Shown here piece by piece: positions 43,242-53,192 of a stretch of 64,000 nt of DNA. Within the stretch, counting starts at the first letter, position 1. Every line of letters starts with the position of its first letter. Location: NCBI GenBank assembly GCA_022769825.1, contig JALEJI010000011.1, positions 1-64,000 on the forward strand, read 5' to 3'. The DNA comes from Prevotella sp. Its GTDB lineage: Bacteria; Bacteroidota; Bacteroidia; Bacteroidales; Bacteroidaceae. The notes under the pieces are model-generated. The model saw only the letters and a list, made by a program, of their open reading frames with translations. It was not told the DNA's origin and ran no database searches. The translations under genes and the position numbers were made by a program.

Positions 43242-45617
43242 ATGATCCAAGTTAGAAAGCGCGACGGCAAGGTAGTTCCGTTCGACTTGACAAAGATTCA
43301 AGTCGCCATTTTGAAAGACCTCAAGGCCATAGGTCACGAGGGCGACATCGATAAAATATCACGCGAATACGCCGACAAGGTGTTTGCACTGTGCGAGAAG
43401 AAATATCTTCCGACGACAGACATCTTCGAGATAGAAAACATCCAGGACACCGTAGTGGAGGTGCTTGCCAAGGAAGGCGAGACTCGCGCCGTGATAGCTT
43501 ATTGCGAGTATCGCTACCAGCACAAGCTGGAGCGCGAACAACGCGTGAAGAAAGCCTACGAGGACAAGCTGATGGCCAAAAACGTGGTCAACCAAAACGC
43601 CAACATCGACGAGTATTCAGGTGGTGGACGCTCGGGAGAGGCCGCCAACGTGTATGAGAAGCAATACGCGCTCGACCATTGCATGTCAGACTTGGCTTGC
43701 AGAAACCACGAGAACAACGAGGTCTACATACATGACCTCAACAAATATGCCATTGGCTTCCACAACTGCCTGTCCATTCCTTTCGACGACCTGCTGTCAA
43801 AGGGTTTCCACACTCGCCAAGGCGACGTGCGCCCGGCTGGCTCGCTCAACACGGCAATGCAGCTCGTGGCCGTCATCTTCCAGCTTCAGAGCCTCGACCA
43901 GTTCGGCGGCGTGTCGGCCACGCATCTCGACTGGACAATGGTGCCGTATTTCCGCAAGTCGTTCTTCAAACATTACATCACGGCTTGGGCAAAAGACCAA
44001 AAGGAATTTGCCGACACCGACTTTCTCACCCTCTACGACGAGACCTACCAAGACAGCGTGGGCGTGACAAGGTCGGCCTTCGAACACTGGGCCGACACCG
44101 TGAAGGAAAGCTTCTCAAAGGCCACACGACTGACTAAGGAAGACTTCAAGCTCGCCAACAAGGACAAGTTTGACCCGAAATACTACAACGCGGCGCTGTG
44201 CGACACCATCCAGGAGTTGCACCAGGCCGTGGAGGCCATGTACCACAACCTCAACACGCTGCAAAGCCGCTCGGGCGACCAACTGCCGTTCACATCAATC
44301 AACTACGGCACTTGCACGCTGGAGGAGGGCCGCCTCGTGACGCGCGCCCTGCTGCTCGGCTCGCTCGAGGGCATCGGCTTCCACCACAACACGCCGATAT
44401 TCCCATGCGGAATATTCCAATACATGAAAGGCGTGAACGACAAGCCCGGAACACCCAACTACGACCTCAAGCAGCTCGCGATGCGCTCTACGTCGCAACG
44501 CTTGTACCCCAACTACGCCAACGTGAACTGGAGCGGAAACGAGGGATTCGACATCAACGACCCGCGCACCTACTTCTCGACAATGGGATGCCGCACGGCA
44601 AACGGATGGGACGTGAACGGACTGGGCCAGCTGAAGGACGGACGCGGCAACATCTGCCCCACGACCATCATAATGCCTACCCTCGCAATGGAGGCGGGAA
44701 GAGACGTGGAGAAGTTCATGAAGCTGCTCGACAAGAAGATTCATGAGGCAAAGGACACGCTCATAGAGCGATTCAACTGGATTTGCTCGCAAGACCCAAA
44801 GACAGCGCCATTCATGTGGGACAACCACACCATGGCCGGATACATTCCAGAAGAAGGCATACGCTCGGCCATGAAGCACGGCACGCTCGCAATGGGCCAG
44901 CTCGGATTGGCCGAGACACTGCAGCTGCTCATAGGGTGCAACCACACCAAGCCCGAGGGCATGGCATTGGCAAAGCGCATAGAGTCGCTGTTCAAGAAGA
45001 GGTGCGCAGAGTTCAAGGAAGAATACAAGCTCAACTTCGGCGTCTACTACACGCCGGCGGAGAACCTCTGCTACACCGCCATGAAGAAGTTCAAGGCAAA
45101 GTACGGCGTGATAAAGAACGTGTCGGACCGCGACTATTTCACCAACTCCATACACGTGCCCGTATGGGAGCACATGACCCCGTTCGAGAAGATTGACATA
45201 GAGAGCCAGCTTACCGGATATTCTTCAGCGGGCTGCATCACATACGTGGAACTGCCGTCAACCACGAAGCACAACGTTGAGGCATTGGAGAAAATCATCG
45301 ACTATGCCATGGACAAGGACATCCCTTATTTCGCCATCAACGTGCCCAACGACACGTGCATGGACTGTGGCTACACCGACGAGATTAACGACACGTGCCC
45401 CATCTGCGGCTCAAGCAACATCAGGCGCCTGCGCCGCGTAACGGGATACTTGACGACCGACTACCACAACTTCAACCTTGGAAAGCAAGCTGAAGTGAAA
45501 GACCGCGTGAAGCACCTGCGCTCATTCGCCAACGATACGCAAAAATGTGGCGGAAGCACCGGAAGCTCGCTTTCGGAAAAGAACAAGAAAGTGGCCGCGC
45601 CTTTCCAGGACATGTAA
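43242..45617 (+). CDS. nrdD: Anaerobic ribonucleoside-triphosphate reductase
   Basis: Class III glycyl-radical enzyme that makes dNTPs without oxygen. 791 residues from ATG 43242 (MIQVRKRDGKVVPF); an upstream ATG at 43215 is possible. The N-terminal ATP-cone covers about 1-95. The catalytic barrel has DLACRNHENNEVYIHD and FGGVSATHLDWTMVP. A C-terminal zinc site (CMDCGY and CPICGS) is followed by the radical site RVTGYL, with Gly near residue 735. nrdG follows after 30 bp. The presence of this system fits an obligate anaerobe. Confidence 0.97.
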   Translation: MIQVRKRDGKVVPFDLTKIQVAILKDLKAIGHEGDIDKISREYADKVFALCEKKYLPTTDIFEIENIQDTVVEVLAKEGETRAVIAYCEYRYQHKLEREQRVKKAYEDKLMAKNVVNQNANIDEYSGGGRSGEAANVYEKQYALDHCMSDLACRNHENNEVYIHDLNKYAIGFHNCLSIPFDDLLSKGFHTRQGDVRPAGSLNTAMQLVAVIFQLQSLDQFGGVSATHLDWTMVPYFRKSFFKHYITAWAKDQKEFADTDFLTLYDETYQDSVGVTRSAFEHWADTVKESFSKATRLTKEDFKLANKDKFDPKYYNAALCDTIQELHQAVEAMYHNLNTLQSRSGDQLPFTSINYGTCTLEEGRLVTRALLLGSLEGIGFHHNTPIFPCGIFQYMKGVNDKPGTPNYDLKQLAMRSTSQRLYPNYANVNWSGNEGFDINDPRTYFSTMGCRTANGWDVNGLGQLKDGRGNICPTTIIMPTLAMEAGRDVEKFMKLLDKKIHEAKDTLIERFNWICSQDPKTAPFMWDNHTMAGYIPEEGIRSAMKHGTLAMGQLGLAETLQLLIGCNHTKPEGMALAKRIESLFKKRCAEFKEEYKLNFGVYYTPAENLCYTAMKKFKAKYGVIKNVSDRDYFTNSIHVPVWEHMTPFEKIDIESQLTGYSSAGCITYVELPSTTKHNVEALEKIIDYAMDKDIPYFAINVPNDTCMDCGYTDEINDTCPICGSSNIRRLRRVTGYLTTDYHNFNLGKQAEVKDRVKHLRSFANDTQKCGGSTGSSLSEKNKKVAAPFQDM

Positions 45618-45647
45618 GCCACGGAACCAACTGAGTGAAGAATAAGC

Positions 45648-46127
45648 ATGCGATTTCACGACATAACAACTTGTGACGTCAACAATGGCGAGGGCTTCCG
45701 CGTTACTCTGTGGGTGGCAGGATGCACGCACCATTGCCAAGGATGCCAGAATCCGGAGACGTGGGACTTCAAGGGAGGGCAACCCTTCGGCAAGGAGGCG
45801 CACGATTACCTCTTCTCCGAACTCTCAAAGCCATATATTCAAGGGGTTACATTCTCTGGCGGCGACCCCTTGTGTTCAGCCGGCGAGGTGACAGCGTTGG
45901 CAAAGGAGATAAAGGAAAAGTTGCCAGGCAAAGACATTTGGCTCTACACGGGCTTCACCATCGAGCAAATAGAGGCCAACGACAAGCTCAAGCAGATACT
46001 GCCATACGTCGACGTGATTGTTGACGGCGAATACGTGAAAGCCCTCAGAGACGTGACTCTCGCCTTCAGGGGCTCGCGCAACCAACGGATAATTTCGATT
46101 AAAAACGGAAAAACTGTTAAAAGGTAA
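45648..46127 (+). CDS. nrdG: Anaerobic ribonucleotide reductase activating protein
   Basis: 159-residue radical SAM activase that installs the glycyl radical on NrdD. The cluster motif is C26, C30, C33 (CTHHCQGC), with the glycine-rich GVTFSGGDPL and the downstream DVIVDGEYV. It follows nrdD in the usual order. Confidence 0.96.
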   Translation: MRFHDITTCDVNNGEGFRVTLWVAGCTHHCQGCQNPETWDFKGGQPFGKEAHDYLFSELSKPYIQGVTFSGGDPLCSAGEVTALAKEIKEKLPGKDIWLYTGFTIEQIEANDKLKQILPYVDVIVDGEYVKALRDVTLAFRGSRNQRIISIKNGKTVKR

Positions 46128-46178
46128 CAGTTCCCAACAAAAAAAACAAGAATTATTTACGATATTCAAAATTTTTGC

Positions 46179-46187
46179 TTAATTTTG
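46179..46187 (+). promoter_or_regulatory. Predicted -7 element of the small RNA candidate
   Basis: TAATTTTGC matches TAnnTTTGC. No -33 TTG is seen at the normal distance. Confidence 0.4.
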
Positions 46188-46192
46188 CAGCA

Positions 46193-46338
46193 TCATCGTG
46201 AGATGATATCCATTTAAGTTTCATTAGGTTAGTAGTTTGATAGATTTTTTTAAGGTAAAACGGGATTTATGTCAGCTTCAAAAATTCTGACATAAATCTA
46301 ACAAAAGGCAGTGCAAGTGATTGTATTGCCTTTTTTTT
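46193..46338 (+). ncRNA. Putative small structured RNA
   Basis: About 145 nt with no ORF, between a -7 element and a strong intrinsic terminator. The 5' part has a CATCATCGTGAGATGATA hairpin. The 3' part has a 12-bp perfect stem, GATTTATGTCAG/CTGACATAAATC (46264-46298). The terminator AGGCA-TGCAA/TTGTA-TGCCT with eight T follows (46305-46330). The string TTTTTTTAAGGTAAAAC in the middle looks familiar from Bacteroidales intergenic RNAs, perhaps the Bacteroidales-1 motif, but I cannot confirm the family. Confidence 0.55.
46305..46338 (+). terminator. Intrinsic terminator of the small RNA candidate
   Basis: Stem AAGGCA...TTGCCTT with a short loop, followed by TTTTTTTTC. Confidence 0.8.
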
Positions 46339-46464
46339 CATCTTAATATGCGAAACCACACAAAACAAACATGATATTTATATTAAAAATCATAATAAAA
46401 AGGAAAAACCGCACATAATTGACCTATTCTTAGTAAATTTGCAGCTAAAAAGTAAATTAACGCA

Positions 46465-47733
46465 ATGAAAAAACTGTTTTCGAAGGTCGTTATCATCATG
46501 GCAGCCGTGTTTTCGCTAACCTCCTGCCTGAGTGACAACAATGAAATCGACACGACATATTACACCGACACGGCAATCACTTCGTTCTCGCTTGGAACGC
46601 TCAACTTGACCAACCACACCAAGGCGAAAGACGGCGTAACAGACTCTACATACACCACGACTTTCTCGGCAAGCAGCTATAATTTTGACATAGACCAATA
46701 CGCGAAGACAATCAACAATACCGACTCACTGCCCAAAGGCACGGACTTGAAGCACGTCCTCGCCACCATAAACACCACAAATAGCGGCACGGTGCTGCTC
46801 GTGCTGAAGTCGAAAGACAACAAGGACAGTCTCGTATACTATTCGTCGTCAGACTCCATAGACTTTACGAATCCCGTGCGAGTCCGCGTATACAACATGA
46901 TTGCTTCCGCATACCGCGAGTACACAATAAAAGTGAACGCGCACAATGAAAGCGAGAATGAGTTTAGCTGGAAGGCGACATCCATTGACAACTACACAGG
47001 ACTGGAGAGCCGCCGATTCGCAAGCGAGAATGGCCAGCTGTTCCTCACCGGCCTTCACGATGGCATGACCGACGTGTTCGGGAAAGACGTCACGTCGTGG
47101 AAGAAGGTGGACAAGGCACTCGCCAAGGACGAGAACGTGATTGGCACAACGAAGAAGTACCGCTACGGCATAATCGACGGCAAACTAATGCGTGCCGCTA
47201 TCAATGGAGGGGAATGGACAGAGGAGACGCTTGACGACGACGCGTCGCTGCTCCCGAACGAGAGCGTGAGCTTCATCGCGGCCCCGATGAACAATGACCC
47301 ATCCGTCTACAACCTTCTCGTCATGGGAAACAGCAACGGAAAGACCGTGATCTGGAGCAAGGTGGAAGACGATGGCGACAAAACGCAAACGTGGATGTAT
47401 TATAATGAGGATGAGTACCAACAGAAAAGGTTGCCTTACCTTGAAAACATGAAAGCCGTGTTGTACGGCGACAGCATAATAGCCACAGGCGGAGACTTCT
47501 CGCAAGTCTACACAAGCCCCGACTGGGGACTCACCTGGAACAAGAGCACGCTCTTCAAGTTGCCGACCGATTTCGGAAGCTCCGCGGCTAAGTTCGACAT
47601 GACCGTGGACAAGGACAACTACATCTACATCTCGCGCGACGGCGCGTCAACGGTGTGGTCGGGCCGCCTCTCACAGTTAGGGTGGAAAGAAGACCAGAAA
47701 ACGTTCACGAAGGGCGCGGCAAGGCGCAAATAG
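46465..47733 (+). CDS. DUF6242-type lipoprotein
   Basis: 422 residues. The signal peptide ends in the lipobox LTSC (MKKLFSKVVIIMAAVFSLTSC), so the protein is lipid-anchored. The N-terminal beta-sandwich (TSFSLGTLNLTN; VRVYNMIASAYREYTIKVNAH) is typical of DUF6242. The C-terminal 250 residues resemble a sialidase-like propeller (YTSPDWGLTWNKSTLF). A -7 element TAAATTTGC lies 23 bp upstream. Followed after 4 bp by the DUF6089 gene. Molecular role unknown; probably outer-membrane associated. Confidence 0.82.
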   Translation: MKKLFSKVVIIMAAVFSLTSCLSDNNEIDTTYYTDTAITSFSLGTLNLTNHTKAKDGVTDSTYTTTFSASSYNFDIDQYAKTINNTDSLPKGTDLKHVLATINTTNSGTVLLVLKSKDNKDSLVYYSSSDSIDFTNPVRVRVYNMIASAYREYTIKVNAHNESENEFSWKATSIDNYTGLESRRFASENGQLFLTGLHDGMTDVFGKDVTSWKKVDKALAKDENVIGTTKKYRYGIIDGKLMRAAINGGEWTEETLDDDASLLPNESVSFIAAPMNNDPSVYNLLVMGNSNGKTVIWSKVEDDGDKTQTWMYYNEDEYQQKRLPYLENMKAVLYGDSIIATGGDFSQVYTSPDWGLTWNKSTLFKLPTDFGSSAAKFDMTVDKDNYIYISRDGASTVWSGRLSQLGWKEDQKTFTKGAARRK

Positions 47734-47737
47734 ATGA

Positions 47738-48439
47738 ATGGACAAGCCGTCAATGAGCACCTGGGCTAAGACAATGGCAATAGCGGCAATGGCAATGTTG
47801 TCGCTAACGTGCGCGGCACAAGACGATCCTGAATATCGTCATGAGGTTGGCGTGGGAGCGGGCATGGCTGGGTATCTCGGCGACTACAACGGAAGCCTGA
47901 CGCGCGGCATGCAACCAGTAGCGAGCCTCATGTGGCGATACAACATAGACCCTTGGATGGCTTTGAGGCTGAACATGGGTTATGAGAAGATGAAAGGGTC
48001 TTCGAGAAATGTTGACACGTGGGATCCCGAGACCGCCCAAGGCGAATACACGTTCGGCAACAGTCTCTACGACATATCCATTGTCTACGAGTACAACTTC
48101 CTGCCGTTCGGCACAGGACGCGATTACAGGGGAGCAAAGCGCTTCACGCCTTTCGTCCTCGGCGGATTGGGACTGGGAATGTGCAAGACCACGGAAAAGA
48201 CAAGGACGGCAATGGAGCTGCCAATAGGCATAGGAGTGAAGTACAAGATAAACGAGAGGGTCAACCTCGGCCTCGAATGGGCCGTCAATTTCACGACAAG
48301 CGACTGGCTCGACGGCGTGAAAGACCCATACGGCATAGAGAGCAGCGGAATGTTCAAGAACACGGACGCCTTCCACAGGTTGCAACTGTCGCTGACCTAC
48401 AGCTTCTCGCCAAAATGCATTAACTGTAACAAAGAGTAA
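47738..48439 (+). CDS. DUF6089-type outer membrane beta-barrel protein
   Basis: 233 residues; a start at the second Met (MSTWAKTMAIA, 47753) would give a cleaner signal peptide ending CAAQ. The mature protein is a small beta-barrel with alternating strands (EVGVGAGMAGYLGDYNGSL; YDISIVYEYNFLPFG; KRFTPFVLGGLGLGM; RLQLSLTYSFSPKC). DUF6089 proteins commonly stand just upstream of uppS and bamA in Bacteroidetes, as here. The function is unknown to me. Confidence 0.85.
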   Translation: MDKPSMSTWAKTMAIAAMAMLSLTCAAQDDPEYRHEVGVGAGMAGYLGDYNGSLTRGMQPVASLMWRYNIDPWMALRLNMGYEKMKGSSRNVDTWDPETAQGEYTFGNSLYDISIVYEYNFLPFGTGRDYRGAKRFTPFVLGGLGLGMCKTTEKTRTAMELPIGIGVKYKINERVNLGLEWAVNFTTSDWLDGVKDPYGIESSGMFKNTDAFHRLQLSLTYSFSPKCINCNKE

Positions 48440-48454
48440 CAACATACTAAGAGC

Positions 48455-49216
48455 ATGACTTCGTGCAGTAACCATCAATCCAATACGGCTAACGCCCCGG
48501 TTCCCGAGAGCATCGCCATCATCATGGACGGTAACGGCCGTTGGGCTACAGAGAAAGGCAAGGACCGCTCGTTTGGCCATCAAGCCGGTGTAGAAACCGT
48601 TAGGCGCATAACGTCTGAATGTGTGCGGCTGGGAGTAAAACATCTCACGCTCTACACATTCTCCACGGAGAATTGGAACAGGCCACAGCCTGAGATACAC
48701 GCCTTGATGGGTCTCGTGCTGACAAGTTTGGAGGACGAGATTTTCATGAAGAACAACGTGCGTTTCCGCGTCATCGGAGACTTGAAGCGCCTTCCGGTGG
48801 AAGTGCAGGAAAAACTGCGCGAGACTGAAGAGCACACTCGCGACAACACGGCAATGACAATGGTGGTGGCATTGAGCTACTCATCGCGCTGGGAGATAAC
48901 AGAAGCCGTGAAAGACATCGCAAAGGAGTGGAAAGACACGGGCAAGCCAATTGAGGACATCAACGAGGACACCGTGACACGGCATCTGCAAACCAACTTC
49001 ATGCCTGACCCAGACCTGCTGATACGCACCGGAGGAGAATATCGCATAAGCAACTACCTGCTATGGCAAATAGCCTACACGGAACTGTATTTCACGCCCG
49101 TGTATTGGCCAGACTTCTCGGAAGAAGACCTGCACAAGGCCATTGAGAGTTACCAAAAGAGGCAACGAAGGTTCGGCAAGACCGAGTCGCAAGTTGACCC
49201 CACATTAAATAAATAA
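48455..49216 (+). CDS. uppS: Isoprenyl transferase (undecaprenyl diphosphate synthase)
   Basis: Makes the C55 lipid carrier for peptidoglycan and O-antigen from FPP and IPP. 253 residues. The catalytic Asp lies in [11 protein letters not shown]. Further conserved blocks are [26 protein letters not shown], and [20 protein letters not shown] with the C-terminal [10 protein letters not shown]. Located between the DUF6089 barrel and bamA, in an envelope-assembly cluster. Confidence 0.96.
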   Translation: MTSCSNHQSNTANAPVPESIAIIMDGNGRWATEKGKDRSFGHQAGVETVRRITSECVRLGVKHLTLYTFSTENWNRPQPEIHALMGLVLTSLEDEIFMKNNVRFRVIGDLKRLPVEVQEKLRETEEHTRDNTAMTMVVALSYSSRWEITEAVKDIAKEWKDTGKPIEDINEDTVTRHLQTNFMPDPDLLIRTGGEYRISNYLLWQIAYTELYFTPVYWPDFSEEDLHKAIESYQKRQRRFGKTESQVDPTLNK

Positions 49217-49313
49217 GGAAATAAGAACAAGGAAGAATTTGGGAGAAAAACTGACGACATCGCGACATAAACGAGCCACAGCTTTCCTGTCTTCAACCCG
49301 CAACAAGTAATAA

Positions 49314-51938
49314 ATGCACTACAACAAGAAGAAAGTAGCAGCTGCAATCATCGCCATGGCATGCAGCCTTGGCATAGAGGCACAAGAACGCATCGTACAC
49401 CCCGACATCACTTACGCCGGCACGCCACGCAATTTGGTCATCGGAGGCTTTTCAGTCTCTGGCATGGATGGCTATGAGGACTATATGCTTACGGGCATAT
49501 CAGGACTCACGGTCGGACAGCACATAGCCGTACCTGGCACCGATATAACCGATGCCGTGAAACGATATTGGAAACACGGTCTGTTCTCTGACGTGCAAAT
49601 TTCCGCCGACTCCATCGTTGGCGACAAGATATTCCTGCATATAGCCTTAAAGCCAAGGCCAAGGGTGTCTACAATCAATTATTATGGATTGAAGAAGACT
49701 GAGCGAGAGGACATGGAAAAGAAACTCGGCATATTGAAAGGCGGACAAATAACGCCTAACATGATTGACCGCGCGAAAATCCTCGCAAAGAAATATTTTG
49801 ATGACAAGGGCTATAAGAACGCTGACATTGAGATAAACCAAAAAGACGACCTCTCAAAGAAAAACCAAGTCATCCTCGACATCGTGATAGACAAGAAGTC
49901 GAAGATGAAGGTACGCAACATCTTCCTTGAAGGCAACGAGCAGCTCAAGTCTTCACGTATCAAGGGCGGACTGTTCAGGAAAGGCGCGTTCGCCAAGACC
50001 CACGAGGCTGGCAAGCTGTCTTCTTTCCTCAAGCCGAAGAAGTTTACGCCTGAGCGTTGGAAAGAAGACAAGGAAAAACTCATCGAGAAATACAACGAGT
50101 TGGGTTATCGCGATGCCGCAATCCTTGGCGACAGCGTTTGGAACAACGACCCGAAGCACGTGAACGTGTGGATTAAGGTATCGGAAGGACAGAAATATCA
50201 TATCAGGAAGATCCATTGGGTGGGTAATACCGTTTACACTACCGACTACCTGCAACGCGTTTTGGGCATGAACCCTGGCGACGTGTACAACCAGAAGCTC
50301 CTCGACAAGCGATTGAAGAGCGACGACGACGCCGTGGGCAACCTTTATTACAACAACGGCTACGTGTTCTCAAACATAGACCCTGTGGAGCAAAACATCG
50401 AGGGAGACTCCATCGACCTCGAGATGCGAGTGCAAGAAGGCCCACAGGCTCACCTGTCACACGTGCGCATCTACGGTAACAACCGTCTTTACGAGAACGT
50501 GGTGCGTCGTGAGTTGCGCACAAAACCTGGCGACCTCTTCTCAAAGGACGCCATCATGAGGTCGTATCGTGAGATAGCGAGCATGGGACACTTCGACCCA
50601 GAGAAGATCAACCCGGACGTGAAGCCTGACTACGAGTCGGGAACAGTGGACTTGAACTGGATGCTTGAACAGAAGTCGAACGACCAGATAGAATTCTCGC
50701 TCGGTTGGGGACAGACTGGCATCATTGGCCGTATCGGATTAACACTCAACAATTTCTCAATGGCAAACTTGTTCCGCAAGAACAAGGAGCACCGCGGCAT
50801 TCTGCCTATCGGTGATGGAGAGAAGCTGTCGATAAGCGCGCAGACCAACGGTACTTACTACCAGAGCTACAACGCCTCCTACTCCACCAACTGGTTCGGC
50901 GGTAAGCGACCAAACCAGTTCTCTATTGGTTTATACTATTCAAAGCAGACGGACATCAACAGTAACTACTGGAACCAGTCGGCGTACAACAACTATTATT
51001 ATAATATGTACGGCTACAACTCGTACGGTTATAATTATTCCAACTACGAGAACTATTACGACCCGAACAAGTACATCCAGATGTTCGGCGCTTCGCTTGG
51101 TTGGGGTAAACGCCTGCGCTGGCCTGACGATTACTTCACGCTCTCGGTGCAAGCCGCATACACACGCTACATGCTGAAAAACTGGCGTTACTTCTACCTC
51201 ATGACAAACGGTAATGCCAACAACCTCAACTTCAGCATCTCGCTGAGCCGCGCCTCTACCGACAACCAGCTCTACCCAAGAACGGGTTCCGAGTTCAGCG
51301 CGAGCGTGACCCTCACTCCGCCATGGTCGCTGTGGGACGGCAAAGACTACAAGCATCTCGCCACCAATCCCAACTCGCCAACTTACGTCAACGAGCAAAA
51401 GAAGAAATACACATGGATTGAGTATCACAAGTGGTCATTCAAGTCGAAGACTTACACCGCTCTCAGCAACGGACAGAAGTGCTTCGTGCTCATGACAAGG
51501 GCTGACTTGGGTCTGCTCGGCAGCTACAACAAGTATAAGGAGTCGCCATTCGAAACGTTCTACATGGGTGGCGACGGCATGAGCGGCTACTCGTCATACG
51601 CTGGCGAGGAGACCATCGGACTGCGTGGATACGAGAATGGTTCAATAGCTTACAATGGCTATGCATACGACCGCTTTACCTTAGAGCTTCGTTATCCGTT
51701 CCTTCTCGGCAACACCACCATATATGGCCTCACGTTCCTTGAGGGCGGTAACGCCTGGAGCAAGATACGACAGTTCAACCCGTTTGACATGAAACGCTCT
51801 GCAGGCGTGGGTGTGCGCATCTACCTGCCTATGGTGGGACTCATGGGTATCGACTGGGGCTACGGCTTCGACAAGGACAACGTGAACAACCGCAAGGGCG
51901 GCTCTCAATTCCACTTCGTGCTGGGACAGGAGTTCTAA
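49314..51938 (+). CDS. bamA: Outer membrane protein assembly factor BamA
   Basis: Central insertase for outer-membrane beta-barrels. 874 residues. A signal peptide of about 24 residues is followed by repeated POTRA domains (ISGLTVGQHIAVPG; NIFLEGNEQLKSSRIKGGLF; IHWVGNTVYTTDYLQRVLGMNPGDVYNQ; VRIYGNNRLYENVVRRELRTKPGD). A C-terminal 16-strand barrel includes the conserved lid motif as GLRGYENG and ends FHFVLGQEF with the terminal Phe. A Tyr/Asn-rich loop near residue 555 (NNYYYNMYGYNSYGYNYSNY) is longer than in proteobacterial BamA. Three OmpH/Skp genes follow. Confidence 0.95.
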   Translation: MHYNKKKVAAAIIAMACSLGIEAQERIVHPDITYAGTPRNLVIGGFSVSGMDGYEDYMLTGISGLTVGQHIAVPGTDITDAVKRYWKHGLFSDVQISADSIVGDKIFLHIALKPRPRVSTINYYGLKKTEREDMEKKLGILKGGQITPNMIDRAKILAKKYFDDKGYKNADIEINQKDDLSKKNQVILDIVIDKKSKMKVRNIFLEGNEQLKSSRIKGGLFRKGAFAKTHEAGKLSSFLKPKKFTPERWKEDKEKLIEKYNELGYRDAAILGDSVWNNDPKHVNVWIKVSEGQKYHIRKIHWVGNTVYTTDYLQRVLGMNPGDVYNQKLLDKRLKSDDDAVGNLYYNNGYVFSNIDPVEQNIEGDSIDLEMRVQEGPQAHLSHVRIYGNNRLYENVVRRELRTKPGDLFSKDAIMRSYREIASMGHFDPEKINPDVKPDYESGTVDLNWMLEQKSNDQIEFSLGWGQTGIIGRIGLTLNNFSMANLFRKNKEHRGILPIGDGEKLSISAQTNGTYYQSYNASYSTNWFGGKRPNQFSIGLYYSKQTDINSNYWNQSAYNNYYYNMYGYNSYGYNYSNYENYYDPNKYIQMFGASLGWGKRLRWPDDYFTLSVQAAYTRYMLKNWRYFYLMTNGNANNLNFSISLSRASTDNQLYPRTGSEFSASVTLTPPWSLWDGKDYKHLATNPNSPTYVNEQKKKYTWIEYHKWSFKSKTYTALSNGQKCFVLMTRADLGLLGSYNKYKESPFETFYMGGDGMSGYSSYAGEETIGLRGYENGSIAYNGYAYDRFTLELRYPFLLGNTTIYGLTFLEGGNAWSKIRQFNPFDMKRSAGVGVRIYLPMVGLMGIDWGYGFDKDNVNNRKGGSQFHFVLGQEF

Positions 51939-52029
51939 ACGCGTCTGAGACCGACGGTCTAAACGTTTCATCATGTAGAGCGTAACAAAAAATACAAATC
52001 ATTCGTCTAAAAGAATAAACATAACAAAA

Positions 52030-52563
52030 ATGAAGAACAAAAACATTTTCAAGTGTATTGCGCTTATGGCGATGATGCTTGCGTTGCCACTTATAGGCCA
52101 CGCGCAGAAATTCGCTCTCATAGATATGGAATATATCCTGAAGAACATTCCAGCCTACGAGCGTGCCAACGAACAGTTGAACCAAGCCACAAAGAAATGG
52201 CAGGCTGAGGTGGAGGCCCTCAACACGGAAGCCTCTACCATGTACAAGAACTACCAAAACGAGCTCGTATTCCTATCAAAGGAACAAAAGAAAGCCAAGC
52301 AAGAGGAGATAATGAACAAGGAAAAGGCCGCGGCAGAGCTCAAGCAGAAGTATTTCTCGCCTGAGGGAGAGTTGTACAAGAAGCGTGAGAGCCTCATGCA
52401 GCCCATACAAGAGGAAATCTACAACGCCGTGAAGGAAATAGCTGACCTCAGGGGATATAGCCTCGTGCTCGACCGTGCGTCGGACACTGCCATAATCTTC
52501 GGCTCACCCAAGATAGACATCTCCGATGAGGTGTTGCGCAAGCTCGGTTACTCGCCTCGCTAA
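52030..52563 (+). CDS. OmpH/Skp-family periplasmic chaperone, first copy
   Basis: 177 residues. Signal peptide (about 1-24, ending GHAQ), then a short beta core (KFALIDMEYILKNIPAYE) and a long coiled-coil arm rich in Lys, Glu and Gln (SKEQKKAKQEEIMNKEKAAAEL). The beta core closes at the end (YSLVLDRASDTAIIFG). This is the Skp layout, a trimer that holds unfolded outer-membrane proteins for BamA. Lies 91 bp after bamA. Confidence 0.92.
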   Translation: MKNKNIFKCIALMAMMLALPLIGHAQKFALIDMEYILKNIPAYERANEQLNQATKKWQAEVEALNTEASTMYKNYQNELVFLSKEQKKAKQEEIMNKEKAAAELKQKYFSPEGELYKKRESLMQPIQEEIYNAVKEIADLRGYSLVLDRASDTAIIFGSPKIDISDEVLRKLGYSPR

Positions 52564-52625
52564 AGCGACACTCGGCGCCATGCCAAGAATAGAATAAAAA
52601 CTATAAACAAATAACACAAACAACA

Positions 52626-53120
52626 ATGAAAAAACTTTTATTATTCATCATGCTGATGGCACCGCTTGCCACTTTCGCACAGAAGTTTGGCAAGGTAAAC
52701 ACACAGACCATCATGCAAGCGTTGCCCGACATCGCAAAGGTTAACGGCGAGCTTCAGGCACAGCAGAAGACTTACGAGAACGACCTTAAGGGCATGCAAG
52801 ACGAGCTCACACGCCAAAACGAGGCTTACGAGAAGGGTAAGAGCACTATGAACCCAACTCAACAGAAGCAAAAGGAGCAGGAGCTTCAGACTCTTTACCA
52901 AAAGATTCAGCAGACTTATCAGGACAACTCACAGGCTCTGCAAAAGAAGCAGCAAGAACTCATGCAGCCTATCGTGACAAAGGTGCGCAATGCCATTGAC
53001 GCAGTGGGTAAGGCCGGTGGCTACACGTTCATCTTCGAGGATGGCGTGGCTGTCTACACAGGCACTAACGTCGAGGATGTCACATCCAAGGTGCAGGCCG
53101 AGATTTCCAAGATGAAGTAA
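52626..53120 (+). CDS. OmpH/Skp-family periplasmic chaperone, second copy
   Basis: 164 residues. Signal peptide ending TFAQ, beta start KFGKVNTQTIMQALPDIAKV, a coiled-coil arm with many Gln (NPTQQKQKEQELQTLYQKIQ), and closing GGYTFIFEDGVAVYTG. Probably a paralogue of the preceding gene; the two may form mixed or separate trimers. Confidence 0.92.
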   Translation: MKKLLLFIMLMAPLATFAQKFGKVNTQTIMQALPDIAKVNGELQAQQKTYENDLKGMQDELTRQNEAYEKGKSTMNPTQQKQKEQELQTLYQKIQQTYQDNSQALQKKQQELMQPIVTKVRNAIDAVGKAGGYTFIFEDGVAVYTGTNVEDVTSKVQAEISKMK

Positions 53121-53144
53121 ACAATACCTTTGGGAACAAACAAG

Positions 53145-53166
53145 GGGCGGCAGTGCAATGCCGCCC
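53145..53166 (+). terminator. Hairpin between second and third OmpH genes
   Basis: GGGCGGCA-GTGCAA-TGCCGCCC is a perfect 8-bp GC stem but lacks a T-tract. It may act as an attenuator or an mRNA 3' stabiliser. Confidence 0.5.
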
Positions 53167-53192
53167 TCATAATTTCAGACTTTTAACCAACC

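Noticed and set aside
42921-43337. 138-residue minus-strand ORF over the nrdD leader
   Set aside because: Covers the nrdD promoter region and the 5' end of nrdD in antisense; hydrophobic A/T-driven composition without a start context.
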